This document shows, piece by piece, positions 1 through 12,114 of a DNA stretch of 64,000 bases. The notes under the pieces are model-generated. The model had not been told where the DNA came from. It searched no databases and saw nothing but the letters and a program-made list of their open reading frames with translations. Each line of letters opens with the position of its first letter. Positions within the stretch are counted from its first letter, which is position 1. A program made the translations under genes and the position numbers. This stretch comes from Selaginella tamariscina (taxonomy: Eukaryota; Streptophyta; Lycopodiopsida; Selaginellales; Selaginellaceae), in the NCBI GenBank assembly GCA_003024785.1, contig PUQB01000069.1, positions 62,001 to 126,000 on the forward strand. Reading direction: 5' to 3'.

Positions 1-1430
1 GTTGTATAAATGTGAGCACACTCATTGAAGTGCTTACCAACAGGAATGTGAGTGTGTATATATATATATGCCTACTTGACGTTTTAAAGTTGCGAATCAT
101 TAGTGAAATAAATATAAGCCTCATCATTAGAGAAATAAATAGCTAAAATTTATTTAATTAAATTTGATTGGAAACTACATCCTTTTGATATTTAAATAAA
201 AATAAAATATTTTGTGATATTCTTTATAAAATTGATAAGCCTGACATTATTTTGTATTAGTTTAATCATTGGTTAAATAAATTGTTAATTAATCTTGATT
301 GGCATTTGTTATGTAGTCAAGTCTTTAAATAAATGTAATAAAAATGTAACGATTTTAAAAGATATAGCACCAGAATTGTAAATATAATGTAACATTTTTG
401 TTAACATTGTTAATATTATTTATTTATTACTTTATTACATCATGTATAATTTAATTTAGTTAACTTTATAAAAATCTTATTAATTAAGTTCAAAAGAGTT
501 CTATGTGCATGGTTTTGCATTACATTAGTAATTGACGCATTGTTTTGCACCATATGTGAATAACTACATTAGTTTGTGTTATTTTTATCATTAATATTAA
601 CATTAACTTATGACATGGTTGGGGGTTAAATATATTTTTTTTTAAATTTAAAAAGTTTTAATGGCCGACTACTTTGACATATGGAACATCTACACATATA
701 TATATAAGATGTTTATATATGTAAAATATATAAGTTCTGTCTTATTGTTTGTTAATGTATCATTATTTAATTAATAAGGATTGTTTTAAAAAACAGTTTT
801 GATGTTAAGAGAATTAAATACTTTATAAAATTATAATAAAGACAAGGCAGTATATCGTTAAAAAAAATTAAAAAATTGAATTAGATGCCCACTGTAAGGA
901 ACAGTAACTTAATTAACGTCATATGTTAAATAGTACGTACCTACATACATAATGGGTCCATGAATAAACAACCTAGAAGATTATAATGAATATTCATATC
1001 ATAAAATTAATTTAAATGCATTAGTTAATACTTTTAATTAATAAATTTAAAACGATGATATATATAAAATAATATCATATAAATGAATAATGTACCTGTG
1101 TATGTTTGAATATATCAAAATATATTCATAGCATACTATTGAATAATTGAATAAGACAGAGTCAAAATGCATATAATATAAAGTCAAATAAAAACATAAG
1201 CATGAATTTATCGTGCATTTAACAAAGATTAAATAATTCTTTATATATTATGAAGTAAATAATTTCTTATTTTCTAAAAGGTAGAATCCTATAGAAAAGC
1301 TCCACTTCAATAAGAATATTCTTATTGAATAGATATGGCGCCAGGTATATCCGAAAAATGTGCTGAGGGTCAACCCACGGGAACCAGGAGATTCAACCAA
1401 AGAATGCCGAGCGCCTCCCTTAGGGTTAAT
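1..1430. other. AT-rich intergenic DNA, no gene seen
   Basis: Very AT-rich sequence with short poly-A/T runs and no reading frame with domain-like content. The longer frames around 1248-1788 come from the GA-rich repeat next to the downstream gene and look non-coding. The promoter of the NTMC2-like gene presumably lies near the right end, but no convincing TATA box could be assigned. Confidence 0.6.
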
Positions 1431-1470
1431 CCACGCCTCTAGGGATAGGGATCTCTCTCGCACAAAGAGA

Positions 1471-1705
1471 GAGAATTCGAGAGAATCCGAGAGACAAAGA
1501 CGGGAAAACGCAGAGGTAGTCTCTTGATTTCTTCGTCCGAGAATTCGAGAGAATCCGAGAGAGAAAATGTGCAGGTAAATGTGTTGCCGCAGTGCTTTGG
1601 AGCGCCTTAGCTCGGATCGTGGAGAATTCAAGAGAATTAGAGAGATAAAGAGGGGAAGTGTGGAGGTAAACGGAGCGCCTTAGGGTTTTAGGGGGGTAGA
1701 GAGAG
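1471..1705 (+). repeat. GA-rich imperfect tandem repeat before the NTMC2-like start codon
   Basis: Three imperfect copies of a unit of about 70-85 bp begin near 1471, 1539 and 1622. Each starts with a GAGAATTC(G/A)AGAGAAT core. Copies two and three end in a segment containing GGTAAA and GAGCGCCTTA. The array stops one base before the ATG at 1707, so it is probably 5'UTR or core promoter. GA-rich leaders are common in plant genes; a regulatory role here is only inference. Confidence 0.6.
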
Positions 1706-1706
1706 A

Positions 1707-2560
1707 ATGTCGAGCCAATTTGTGGAGGATGTGCTGCGGGAAGCGAATGGGAGGGATTATGGGAGGTTCTTTCCCAGAGAGTATGCACAGAGATACAGGC
1801 AGAGGGAATTTGTGGGGATATTTCAGAACTTTGTGCAGGATAAGCCTATGCTTCCGTTTTTGATTCCTGTGTTTATTCTGGCTTGGTTGATCGAACGGTG
1901 GATTGTGCCTTTTCCTGTTTGTGTTACTGTCTGGGCAACAATTCAGGTACTAAAATGCATATATTATGTGTGTGTGTATATATATATGATATATATCATA
2001 TATTGTAATATGTGTATGTGTGTGTTTTCCAGCTGTTATATATATATTTTTTTGGTTCATCTTATACTATGGTATTTATAATGTGCTCTATTTATATATC
2101 AATATATTAAGACTGTCTCACCAAAATTTAAATGTATAGGTCTAGATTAAATCCTATATATGTGCATACATTCGCGTGTGGATTGTGCGTATAACACACA
2201 CACACACACACACACACAAGAAATTCATTGAGATAAGCTCAGCGAGTTAAATTAAGTACAATGGAAAATGTATTGCTATATATAAGTAGCTATTAATATT
2301 TGTATATATATATTAAGAAACGTGCCGGCTTTAGCTGATATTTGACTAGATTAGATACTATTTCTGTATATAAAGTGTTATGTGCATGTCATATAGTATA
2401 TGTATAGCTGTTTATATAATATATATGTATACGTATATAGATATACAGTGTGTGTTAGACTCATAAATGCATGTATATACACTACGATTTAGTACATGTG
2501 TTTAGTTCATGGTATATGTATATATATACCTAAATGTATACATATATTTATATATGTATG

Positions 2561-2605
<45 letters not shown>

Positions 2606-2946
2606 ACATACATACATACATATACATACACACACCCTAATTAGAATTGTTATATATTAGCTAGCTGTTCATATCTTGGAAATGTGCCACTGTATTAGTC
2701 CCATATATATAGAAGTGTGCGCGTGTGACAAGTAGGAACTATTTACTTTCTTAATTAGGTATTTTGATAATATACAGGCTACTTACTTACTTGATAAGTA
2801 CACGACTTATACTGTATATACCAGTATCTGATAATTCAGTTAAATATATACACATACGCAGGTTCTTTCCAAATTTGTTTCACTTGAACACACAAACGCA
2901 CATGCGTTATACATACATACATACATACATACATACATACATACAA

Positions 2947-3003
<57 letters not shown>

Positions 3004-3369
3004 GTATAGCTCAAATTATATAAATGCTCTATATAATAATCTTCTATAATGGTGATTTTATGTTCTAGTATGGACGATACCAACAGAGGCAAATTGTGGA
3101 GGAATTAAACAGCAGGTGGAAACGTCATTTCCTTTGTGCACAGGTATTAACCGACCCACATTTTATAATATGCTGTGCGTGTATATATGTTAATATATGT
3201 TCATGTGTGTAAGAAAATAGATATGATCATGTGCGTAAGAAATAGATATTTAGATACACACATACGAATGTTTTCATTAAGCTTGTTCAGAGAGTTTACT
3301 TATCAGTTGGGTGGTACATATACTCATTTATGTATTTAATGTATGTAAGTACATGTACATATGCATACA

Positions 3370-3424
<55 letters not shown>

Positions 3425-3852
3425 CGTTTTGATTTTTGCAGCCAAGCACGCCATTAGAGCCTTGCGAGTGGTTCAACAAAATGATATTATATATATGGGC
3501 AAACTATATGCAAAAGAGATTATCAACCAGATTTCGTGCTCTTGTACAGGTGCGTTTACTTACTATTAGTTAATACTGAAATAGCCACTAATCCCCTCAT
3601 GTTTACATTTTCAGAGAAGGGTTAAGGAGAAAAAGCCTAGGCCTATTGTAAGTGTGTATGAATGCCTACATTTTTTATGCATAATATATAAATTAAATTT
3701 ATATCGATTATAATCTAATTAATAATACTATTAACTTGTCTTACAGCAATCCATTGAAGTGCACGACTTTGATCTAGGAAAAGCTCCTCCTGTATTTGGT
3801 CTTCAGAGAACGTACTGGTCCATGGAAGAGTCTCAGGTATTAGTAATACACG

Positions 3853-3920
<68 letters not shown>

Positions 3921-6130
3921 GTACATATGTGAAAGGGGTGCATGGTTCCATTTTACTCTATGTAATGATAAACATATGTTATATTATACGAAAATTATCA
4001 TTGTATATAACATAAGTACTATATTTGTATCATTTGTAAATTATTTTTGTGGTAACCTTTAATTAATTTCAGGCAGTTTTACATATGGGTTTTGAGTGGG
4101 TAACAAATGAAATGAGTGTTTTACTGGCTGCAAAACTATCTGCCCCATTTGCTGGCAAGGTAGCCCGTATAAACATAAACTCCATACAAATAAGAGGTGA
4201 TGTAAGTTAATTTTTTTCTCTTTAAAATTTAATTTAATTATTAATGCTAAAGTTTTAATAATTTTCCAGCTTAAGATAATTCCAATACTTGATGGACAAG
4301 CTGTATTATATGCTTTCGAGTCTACCCCGGATTTGAAGCTTGGGGTTGCATTTGGTAGTGGCAATCAGCATCTTCCTGCTACTGAACTCCCTGTTGTTTC
4401 TTTATGGCTGGTTAGTTTAATAATTTCTTATATAATATATGTTATACATTTTATATATACACATTACATTCACTCTTATATGTATACGCATACACAAATG
4501 TATATTGAGGTGTAACATGTGAAATATGTACTAAACAATTTATATATATGTAGATAAACATTCTGACTAATGTAAAACTATATTATACATACATAGCTAA
4601 CAGTTATGTTGGTGTTATATAAATCTCTCTCTCTCATATGGAGCTCTCTACGAACATCATTTGTTTAATGATAAATATTTTGATATTATACTGAATTTAA
4701 TTGTTTTACTTACTAGGAAAAGCTTTTCGTGGACACATTAGAAAGAACAATGGTGGAACCGCGAAGAAGATGTTTCTCATTACCAGTCCACGATTTAAAG
4801 CGACGTGCTACTGGTAAACAAGCATGCGCCTGGGCGCACACACGAGAGAGAGAGAGAGAGAGAGAAGCTATGTATTTTGATAGTTTATACAATCATATAC
4901 TAAATACACTCAATGTGAAACTGCAGGTGGTGTTCTTTCAGTCTCTTTTGAATGCCAGTAATCTGCCTCGTGTGAACAGACAGATTAAATCGGGTTCAAA
5001 CGGCAGGTATATGCCCTTTATATTATCATAAGTTTAAACTAATACGTGTATTTATATTATATCAAAACTATGTATGCTAATTATGCATCATTATAGCATG
5101 AAAAGCTTCGTAATCGACTAATCAATTAAATATTAAATCTCTCTCTCTCTCTCTCTCTCGTATTATGGTTATAAGTTTTAATATTTTTCTTACAGGCGTT
5201 CTATGAGTGGAAGTGACAGCTCAGGTATACTAAAGTTATTTAAATATTAAAGCTAATAACTTTATTACATAATGTTATCATAGTATATTAATAGCATGGA
5301 GTTCATGATAATTTAGGACCATTTGCATTATCACTTGAGCGATAACAACAATGGTAGAACTAAACTAATTTATGCATCAGTTTTCTAATTTATTATATAT
5401 ACATATTGTGTGTGTGTGTGTGTGTGTGTGTTTGTGTGTTTTCAAAATGTACATATGCAGGGACATTTGTGGAGTTAACGCTGGGAGATTTGTCTCGGAA
5501 AACAGAGATATCTTCAGAAGCAGAATGGGATAATGCGATTTCTATGGTTTTCCATGGGAGTGAAGGAAATTTGCATTTAAATATTTATGAGCAACTCACG
5601 AACTCTGTCAAATCGGACTTCCTCGGTACATGCGAAGTCAAGGTTTTCTCTCTCTCTCTCTCTCTCTCTCCTTAAACATGTAACATATATAAATGGTTTC
5701 TTAAATAATGAAATTGGACTTGGTATTTGTTTATTATTTATTATCTTGATTATACAGTTTAGATATGTGTTTGATGGATCAACTACGTTCTGGGCAATAG
5801 GAAGAAAATGTGGTGTATTGGCTGCTCGTGTTGAACATTGTGGTGAAGAGGTTGAAATGGTTTTACCACTTGAAAATGGTAGAGCAGGAGAGGTAATACA
5901 TATATATGTGGATGTGTACGCATTATATTGTATACTTTGATAGTATGTGTACATATGTATAGTTAATAAAGTTATGACACAACTATTTATATATTACATT
6001 GAGTATATATACATTGACGTTATTATTATTATATATATATATAATAACGTTTCTGAGTATATATATGTGCTCTATAGAGAATTTTATTATTGCATATATT
6101 ATTGATTAGTTTATATAAATAAGCATATCA

Positions 6131-6166
<36 letters not shown>

Positions 6167-8691
6167 AGACAACATCTACGTATACAGCTCTTGTATACTG
6201 TATGCATACAAATAAATATATTTATATATACATTAATTATTTCAATATTTTAAATATTATTTAAACTGATTATGTTGCAATGTTTTTAATAGATACGAGC
6301 AAAGCTAATATTAAAAGAATGGTATTTTTCGGAAGATACACAAATGCCAATAACACAACCTGAGGAATATAGAAGCACACGTTATTTAACTGGGAGAATG
6401 ATTAAGGTTAAGGTGATTGAAGGGAGAAATTTAGCGGCTAAGGATAGAAGTGGTAAAAGTGATCCTTACTTAAAATTACAATACGGAAAGGTAAATTTAA
6501 TTATCATTTAAATAATTTAATATTAAAATGTCACTGCATTAATGTAATCATTATTTCGGTAAGTTAATACTGAATCCTATATATAATAATAAAATAAGAT
6601 TGCATATACAGTTGCCTTACATATATGTTAAGACTCTTTAGAAATATCCGTTTTAAATTAAGTGTGTGTGTGTGTGTGTGTGTGATAACACACGCACGCA
6701 AACACTCACATGGTACTGTTGCCATTATATGCTGCATAAGTATGTAAGTGCGTTATATATAATTGTGTATAGCTAATATTAACTAAAATACTGATTTATG
6801 TTAATTATAGATGCAAAGGAAGACAAAGACAGTGCAACAAAACTTAAATCCAGTATGGAACCAAGAATTTGAATTTCAAGAATACGGGGCGGGAGAATAT
6901 TTAAAAATTAAATGTTACGATGCGGATATTCTCATGAACGACGAGAATATGGGGAGTGCGAGGATTAATCTACACAGTCTTGAGGTCGGTATGTATATAT
7001 ATAATATATATATATAAATATATTATATATATATATATATTGCACAGACACGCACACACACACGAAAACTACGTTCCAGGGTTAATAAGTTTTCTACGCA
7101 ATATGTATGCAGATATATATATTATATATATACACATAAATATATATAATGTACTTTAGGTCGGAAAACCCAAAGATGTATGGATACCACTCGAGAAGAT
7201 AGACCGTGGGGAAATACATCTGTTGCTTGAAGCCACGGCTCCTAAAGCGTCTCAGGTTCGTGCGTGCGTGTGTTAATATACATATATAAAAAACCGAGAC
7301 ACACACACACACACAACTGACACACGTACACACACATGCGTTTTAATTATAAGTGTGTGAGTTTTATATATATATGAATGCGTGTGTACATGTACGAGTT
7401 TATGTGATATATATGACTGTATAACTGTGGTGATACGTGTTATGCGTATTTATATCGAAGGCAATTGGAGATTTCATATATTTTATATTGTTTTCTTAAT
7501 TAAGTTTTGATTAAGATTATATTGTTATAGTTAGCTGCTGACGATTATAAGACAAATATATTGGAGGTTGTATTTGTGGAAGCCAAAGATCTTGTCGCAG
7601 CTGATTGGAATGGAACCAGTGATCCATACGTTAGTGTACGCTATGGTGGTGTTAGAAAACGAACAAAGGTGCGCTATTATGTGTATAGTGTGTGTGTGCG
7701 CTGATGTGTGTGTACGTCTACAAATGTCGTGTGTGCGTGTGTGTGTTTGTCTGCGTGCGTGCGTATATATTATGTCTGATGTGTGCATGTCTAATGCATA
7801 TATACATATGCCTTCACTCATATTATTCATGTAATGTATATAAATACATTTTTGTATGCTTATATACATAGCTTGTGGATAAAATGATGCTTGTATAGAC
7901 ATGAAAACAACACACACACACACCTGCGTTTCTTTGTATACAGCATGTATCTATTTATGTATATATATGTATAAGTGTATATATACATATGCGTGCTTGT
8001 ATCTATACTATATGTGCATTTAGATATAATACTTATGAAGATTACGAAACACACACACATACATATTATGTGTATAGATATTAATGAGATGAATTTGCAA
8101 AAATAGGTAATATATAAGAATTTAAATCCACGGTGGAATGAGACAATGGAGTTAATAGACGACGGGAGTCTATTAGAACTGCATGTAAAAGACTACAATG
8201 CAGTTATGCCATCAGCACCTATTGGTCACGTGTGTGGAGTATTCCGAACAACCTATTGATCAAACTGTGGATAGATGGATCCCTTACATGGTGTAAACAA
8301 GGGACAGATTCGCATACAAATTACTCGAAGAGAGCTTCAAAAACAGGTATACCTCTCTCTCTCTCTCTCATACGTGTGTATATGTATAAAGAACTTACAT
8401 ACACATGTGACTACATTCAATACAAACAATAGTGTATGTACAAGTTCGTATAACTTAAGTAAAATACTTTCTTAAAACTCTAATAAATACAAACCGATAT
8501 TACAAACATAGACCATCTCTCTCTCTCTCTCTCAACATCATTACACCACACTGTTCTCGATATACACATGGCGTGTGTACATATGTATTATGTTTAAATA
8601 TAAAGTGTTTTAATATTTACTTACTATGCACACATATCAATGTTATTTGTTCTTAGTATTCTGTATATTTTTTGTCTAATACTCATACAAA

Positions 8692-8733
<42 letters not shown>

Positions 8734-9488
8734 GCTTGTTGATGTTGCAGGTTACTCCTGTTGTCAAGCGCCAACCGAGTAGTAGAGTCGAAGAAGTCAC
8801 GTCAAAGGTAAACAATCTAATAACTAATTTAATATTTAATAGTTTTGGTTAGATATTGCATTAACATATACTTTATAGCTTTAAACAATTTATATACTTA
8901 ACGAGACCTATACTTAAATTCCATTTACTTTTTTATTGATATAAATAACATAGATTAACACGTGTGTGTGTGTGTGTGGTGTGTGTGTGTGTGTGAATCC
9001 AACTGTATTATTCAATATAATACAGTTCTACACAGGTAATGAACTTCCCGCTCATGTGTATTCGTAGTCATCATCTTAAATACTATTATTGAATGTAAAA
9101 AATATATTAGAATTAATATTAAGTATCAAAAACTAAAAACATTTAAGATAAATAATTATTTTAATTACAGGTGCAAGATGCTGTTTCAAAGCTATATAGT
9201 TTAATAGAATCAAATGAGGGGAGAGAGCAAGTGCAGAGCCACTTGGAGGAGCTTGTAAATGTGGAGGAAGAACAAAAGGTTTTATTATTACAACTAGTAA
9301 AAGAGAAGGAGCTGCTTTTATCCAAAGTTAAGGAACTAGAAGAAGCAATGGACGGCCTAGATCTATCAGTGAGATCCAGTAATTATGTAAATTACTATTG
9401 TATAAATAATATTATGTTTTTTAATCTTTTAATTCCATTTAAAATACTCATTTTTAAAGAGTCACTTTTTCTAAAGGGAGAGCTTTAA
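1707..9488 (+). CDS. NTMC2 type-3-like SMP/C2-domain membrane protein (19 exons, with frameshifts)
   Basis: Exons read as 1707-1946, 3069-3143, 3442-3549, 3615-3647, 3747-3836, 4073-4201, 4270-4410, 4717-4813, 4927-5006, 5196-5224, 5461-5642, 5758-5892, 6293-6490, 6811-6984, 7160-7255, 7531-7668, 8107-8346, 8751-8807 and 9171-9488, all GT-AG. The product is about 850 residues. It has an N-terminal hydrophobic anchor (~48-78), an SMP lipid-transfer domain (~105-300, with VEPRRRCFSLP), a degenerate first C2 (~310-400), a second C2 (~470-600) with the Asp-rich loops KDRSGKSDPYL and CYDADILMND, a third C2 (~605-730) lacking some loop-3 Asp, and a C-terminal coiled coil. The order matches Arabidopsis At3g18370 (NTMC2T3) as I remember it. 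The family tethers ER to other membranes and moves lipids; Ca2+ binding is likely for the second C2. The frame breaks in exon 9 (near 4942-4950) and twice in exon 17 (near 8229-8238 and 8278-8286). Confidence 0.88.
2197..2220. repeat. (CA)n microsatellite in intron 1
   Basis: Uninterrupted CA repeat of about 12 units inside the first, 1.1-kb intron of the NTMC2-like gene. Confidence 0.85.
2555..2636. repeat. (TA)n and (CATA)n microsatellites in intron 1
   Basis: A TA tract of about 20 units is followed by ACACATAC/ATACATAC repeats in intron 1 of the NTMC2-like gene. Short frames across it are low-complexity artefacts. Confidence 0.85.
2910..3005. repeat. (CATA)n then (TA)n microsatellite, end of intron 1
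   Basis: About nine CATA units run into a long TA tract just upstream of exon 2. The frames on both strands here encode only Tyr/Ile/His repeats and are not genes. Confidence 0.85.
3362..3424. repeat. (CATA)n/(TA)n microsatellite in intron 2
   Basis: The same compound pattern as at the end of intron 1 (CATA units, then TA units). It ends less than 20 bases before exon 3, so length changes could affect the branch-point region of this intron. Confidence 0.85.
3853..3919. repeat. (AG)n microsatellite, about 33 units, intron 5
   Basis: A near-perfect AG run starting 17 bases after the exon 5 donor. It is the longest dinucleotide tract in the gene. Similar shorter AG/CT tracts lie in introns 8, 9, 11, 12 and 17 (near 4844, 5140, 5646, 6147, 8693). 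Confidence 0.9.
8693..8730. repeat. (CT)n microsatellite before exon 18
   Basis: About 19 CT units end 20 bases before the exon 18 acceptor, so they form part of a pyrimidine-rich stretch ahead of it. Confidence 0.85.
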
Positions 9489-9571
9489 AACATTACTTTT
9501 TAAACTGAATATATTAAATGATTCTTCATATATATATATATGTGTACGTCGGTAAATATAATATTTAAGGG

Positions 9572-9711
9572 TTGTCAAATAAAATAAACAAATAATCTTT
9601 TATTTATTTTATTAGTTTCAGACCACATACACCATATGCTGTTTGGAGTTAATGAATTTAAATAAAAATAAAAGATTATAAATATTTTTTTTTGTTTATT
9701 GTATTTGACAA
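9572..9711. mobile_element. 140-bp fold-back (MITE-like) element
   Basis: The left end (TTGTCAAATAAAATAAAC) is the near-exact reverse complement of the right end (GTTTATTGTATTTGACAA). The inverted arms are about 40-50 bases with a short loop. No clear target duplication was found, so the superfamily is open. It lies just downstream of the last NTMC2-like exon. Confidence 0.6.
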
Positions 9712-9910
9712 TAACATGACATTTTATTTTAAAAGTAATATTTACTCATTTTTCTTCTTATAAATCCGCATTGCATTGTTGACTTTTATCAAGGACCAAT
9801 GGACGACCTAGATCTACAGCAAACAATGGACGGCGAAGATCTATATCACATCTTACACACATCTTACAAAAATGTATGTATGTATATACGTTTCAATGTG
9901 ATTAAAACAA

Positions 9911-10144
9911 GGGAAAATTATCAAACTGACCCTCTAGTTTATATAATTCTCAAATTGGCCTTGAGTCAAATTTACTACTTATCAGAACAACACATACACC
10001 CACCCACACAGTATTTGTGTGTATTATTAAGCTGATTAACAATTCAAGGCTAATTTGAGAATCATATCAACATATCAAACTAGAGGGTCAGCTTGATAAT
10101 CATATCAACATATCAAACTAGAGGGTCAGCTTGATAATTTTGGC
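9911..10144. mobile_element. Mutator-type MITE, 234 bp, perfect 9-bp target duplication
   Basis: Flanked by TTAAAACAA at 9902-9910 and again at 10145-10153. The ends are inverted repeats of about 55 bases: the left reads GGGAAAATTATCAAACTG, the reverse complement of the right GCCAAAATTATCAAGCTG, and both continue with ACCCTCTAGTTT. A 9-bp duplication and long inverted ends are the hallmark of Mutator-like elements. It has no coding capacity. A 38-bp segment of its right arm is tandemly duplicated (near 10070-10138). It sits between two convergent genes. Confidence 0.82.
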
Positions 10145-10645
10145 TTAAAACAACTCATATATTCTCAATTTTTTAGTGATAGTTTTTTATTTAAATATCA
10201 TTATTGATATATTATAAGATTTAAAAAACTTTAATTTAATAAGAGTAATTATTTTACGTTAAATTTTATAGGAGAATGTGCGTACACACACACACACAGC
10301 CAAAGTATTTACTTGGAGATTAATATTTCTTTGACATGAATACTTAAATGCAAGCAGTGTTCTCAAAAACATGAAATACTATATAAAATATAATAAAATA
10401 TATTCCGGTAAAGAAAGATATAATACATACTTAAACTAGCAAAAGCCGGCCATCCTTGCCTCTGTATGTATATACAGTAAAGAAGGTAATCATACGCTCC
10501 TACGGAAGAAACTTCCGCTTGATGTTATTAATCTGTACGTCAGAAATCAGAAACCTCTCTCTCTCTCTCTCTCTCTCTGCGTGAGCGCGGAGAGAGAGAC
10601 AGAGACAGAACACAACTGTGTGTACGAACCTTGAGTTATTAGATA

Positions 10646-12017
10646 TCATCTGCTAGGCATTTTCCCCTCCCGTCCGACACTTAAGTAGAACTCTCTGGGG
10701 ATACCTGCCTTGCAAACAACGCAAGAGCAAGAACTCAACGCATGAGGCAGCAAACATCTCATGTGATACTCACGCCTGCAGCATCCCAGCGTGTACCAGC
10801 CTGCATACTTTTATATTAATAATCTATCAATCTATACATACGTATACACATGTAGATACGCGTGTTAGTAACATAATGTGAATATTACAATCATACCTTC
10901 GTTTGCCAAGCCCTGAAGACAAATCGCACATTTAGCTTCTTTGATATGTTGCCCCAAAGCAGGTTTACCATGAGTACTTGAAATCTTGTTTACCATCCCG
11001 CTTCTTATTTTCTTAAGCCTGCTCTTAATCATATCAAGCTCGCTTAGATAACATTTAAGTGTCTTTCCTGCATGTCCCTCCTGCATTGCAAAACACTGTT
11101 TAAAATTTCGTCTGTGTGTGTGTGTGTATACCGAAATGTATATGTGTCTATCTGACACAGTCACTGTGTTTAACATGTGAAACTTGAGTTGAACTTACCA
11201 AGGGTGAAGCACTCCTTTTGGGAGACGGAGTATCCTTGGGAGCTAACAAACTGTCCACGTGTGTATCCACGGCAGCTGACCGAGTATTATGCTCCGAAGT
11301 TCTCGGTCTAGACTCTTCTACAGCAACATAATCAACTGTATGTCCAATATAGTACTCTATGTAGCAGGATTTGACGAAGAGCAACGTCACCTTCTCCGGG
11401 TCCATCTCTCTACCATACACTTCCTGGTGCCTTTGCTTCATCAACGTGAGGAAACCCGTATCGGAGCATGTATTTGGGCACACGGCATCTTTGCAGATTT
11501 GTCCGAACAGAGCTCGAACTTGTTCGGTCTTAACCTTGCGCCTGACCGTGCTCCAGTTTTTGGTGATCCTCTTGGCCTTTGGCGGAACCTTATCATTCTT
11601 TATGCCCATCCTAGACTGCTCCACGGCAACGCGATCAGTCTCTGATAATGGGATGTGGGTTGCACGAAAATCTCAGAAAAATAGTAAATTTACCGTCTTT
11701 CATGACTGTGCCGTCGGATTCTTGAGCTTCTGTGAAACAACTTAATCTAGAACAGAGTAGAAAACAACAAACAGAAGAATGTACCTTGTTTAACGAGCTT
11801 CTTTTCGGTTCTTGAGCCTCTGGAGAATGTGTGAAAAGCGGAAGGGCGCGCACACACACAGACACACAGACGTACACAGCACGCACGCAAAGAACTTACC
11901 TTGTGCCGCCAATCGACGACCCATTAAGATTCTTAGCCTCGTCCAGGGTCCGTCTTCTTCCTTCTGCGACGCCAAAACCTTGCCCTTTGTAAGAGTGGTG
12001 TTACATGTAAGGGGCAT
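10646..12017 (-). CDS. Unknown protein with C-terminal degenerate RING-like zinc finger (6 exons)
   Basis: Exons on the minus strand, in gene order: 12017-11900, 11817-11785, 11729-11694, 11641-11199, 11080-10897 and 10800-10646, with consistent GT-AG sites and phases and a stop at 10646-10648. The start is uncertain: the frame is open upstream and a further 5' exon is possible. The product is about 300 residues. The first half is basic and unfamiliar, with a Cys-containing block in exon 4 (CKDAVCPNTC). A helical Lys-rich segment follows in exon 5. The C-terminus holds KCAICLQGL, then CCRREYHMRC and CSCVVC, which fit RING-H2 spacing except that the usual His of C-x-H-x-[FY]-H is Arg. RING proteins are usually ubiquitin ligases; with a ligand replaced, that activity is unproven. 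It is convergent with the NTMC2-like gene. Confidence 0.62.
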
Positions 12018-12114
12018 CGGTCCTAATTCCGGGTGCACCCTCAAAATTAAGTCAGATACTTAAAACAAACAACACAGGATTTTTTAATTTGTGCATAAGC
12101 ATAAATTAGTTTTC

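Noticed and set aside
2764..3092. Small ORFs on both strands rich in Tyr, Ile and His
   Set aside because: They are CATA/TA microsatellites read as protein inside intron 1.
3715..3951. Minus-strand ORF with a long Ser-Leu run
   Set aside because: It is the (AG)n tract of intron 5 and overlaps exon 5 of the NTMC2-like gene on the other strand.
4814..4926. Alternative splicing to explain the exon 8/9 frame problem
   Set aside because: No donor or acceptor in the interval joins the two conserved frames without a 54-nt intron or a foreign insert in the C2 fold; a 2-base deletion fits better.
11289..11745. Two plus-strand ORFs of 118 and 124 residues
   Set aside because: They are the antisense shadow of exon 4 of the minus-strand RING-like gene, which has matching splice sites and phases.
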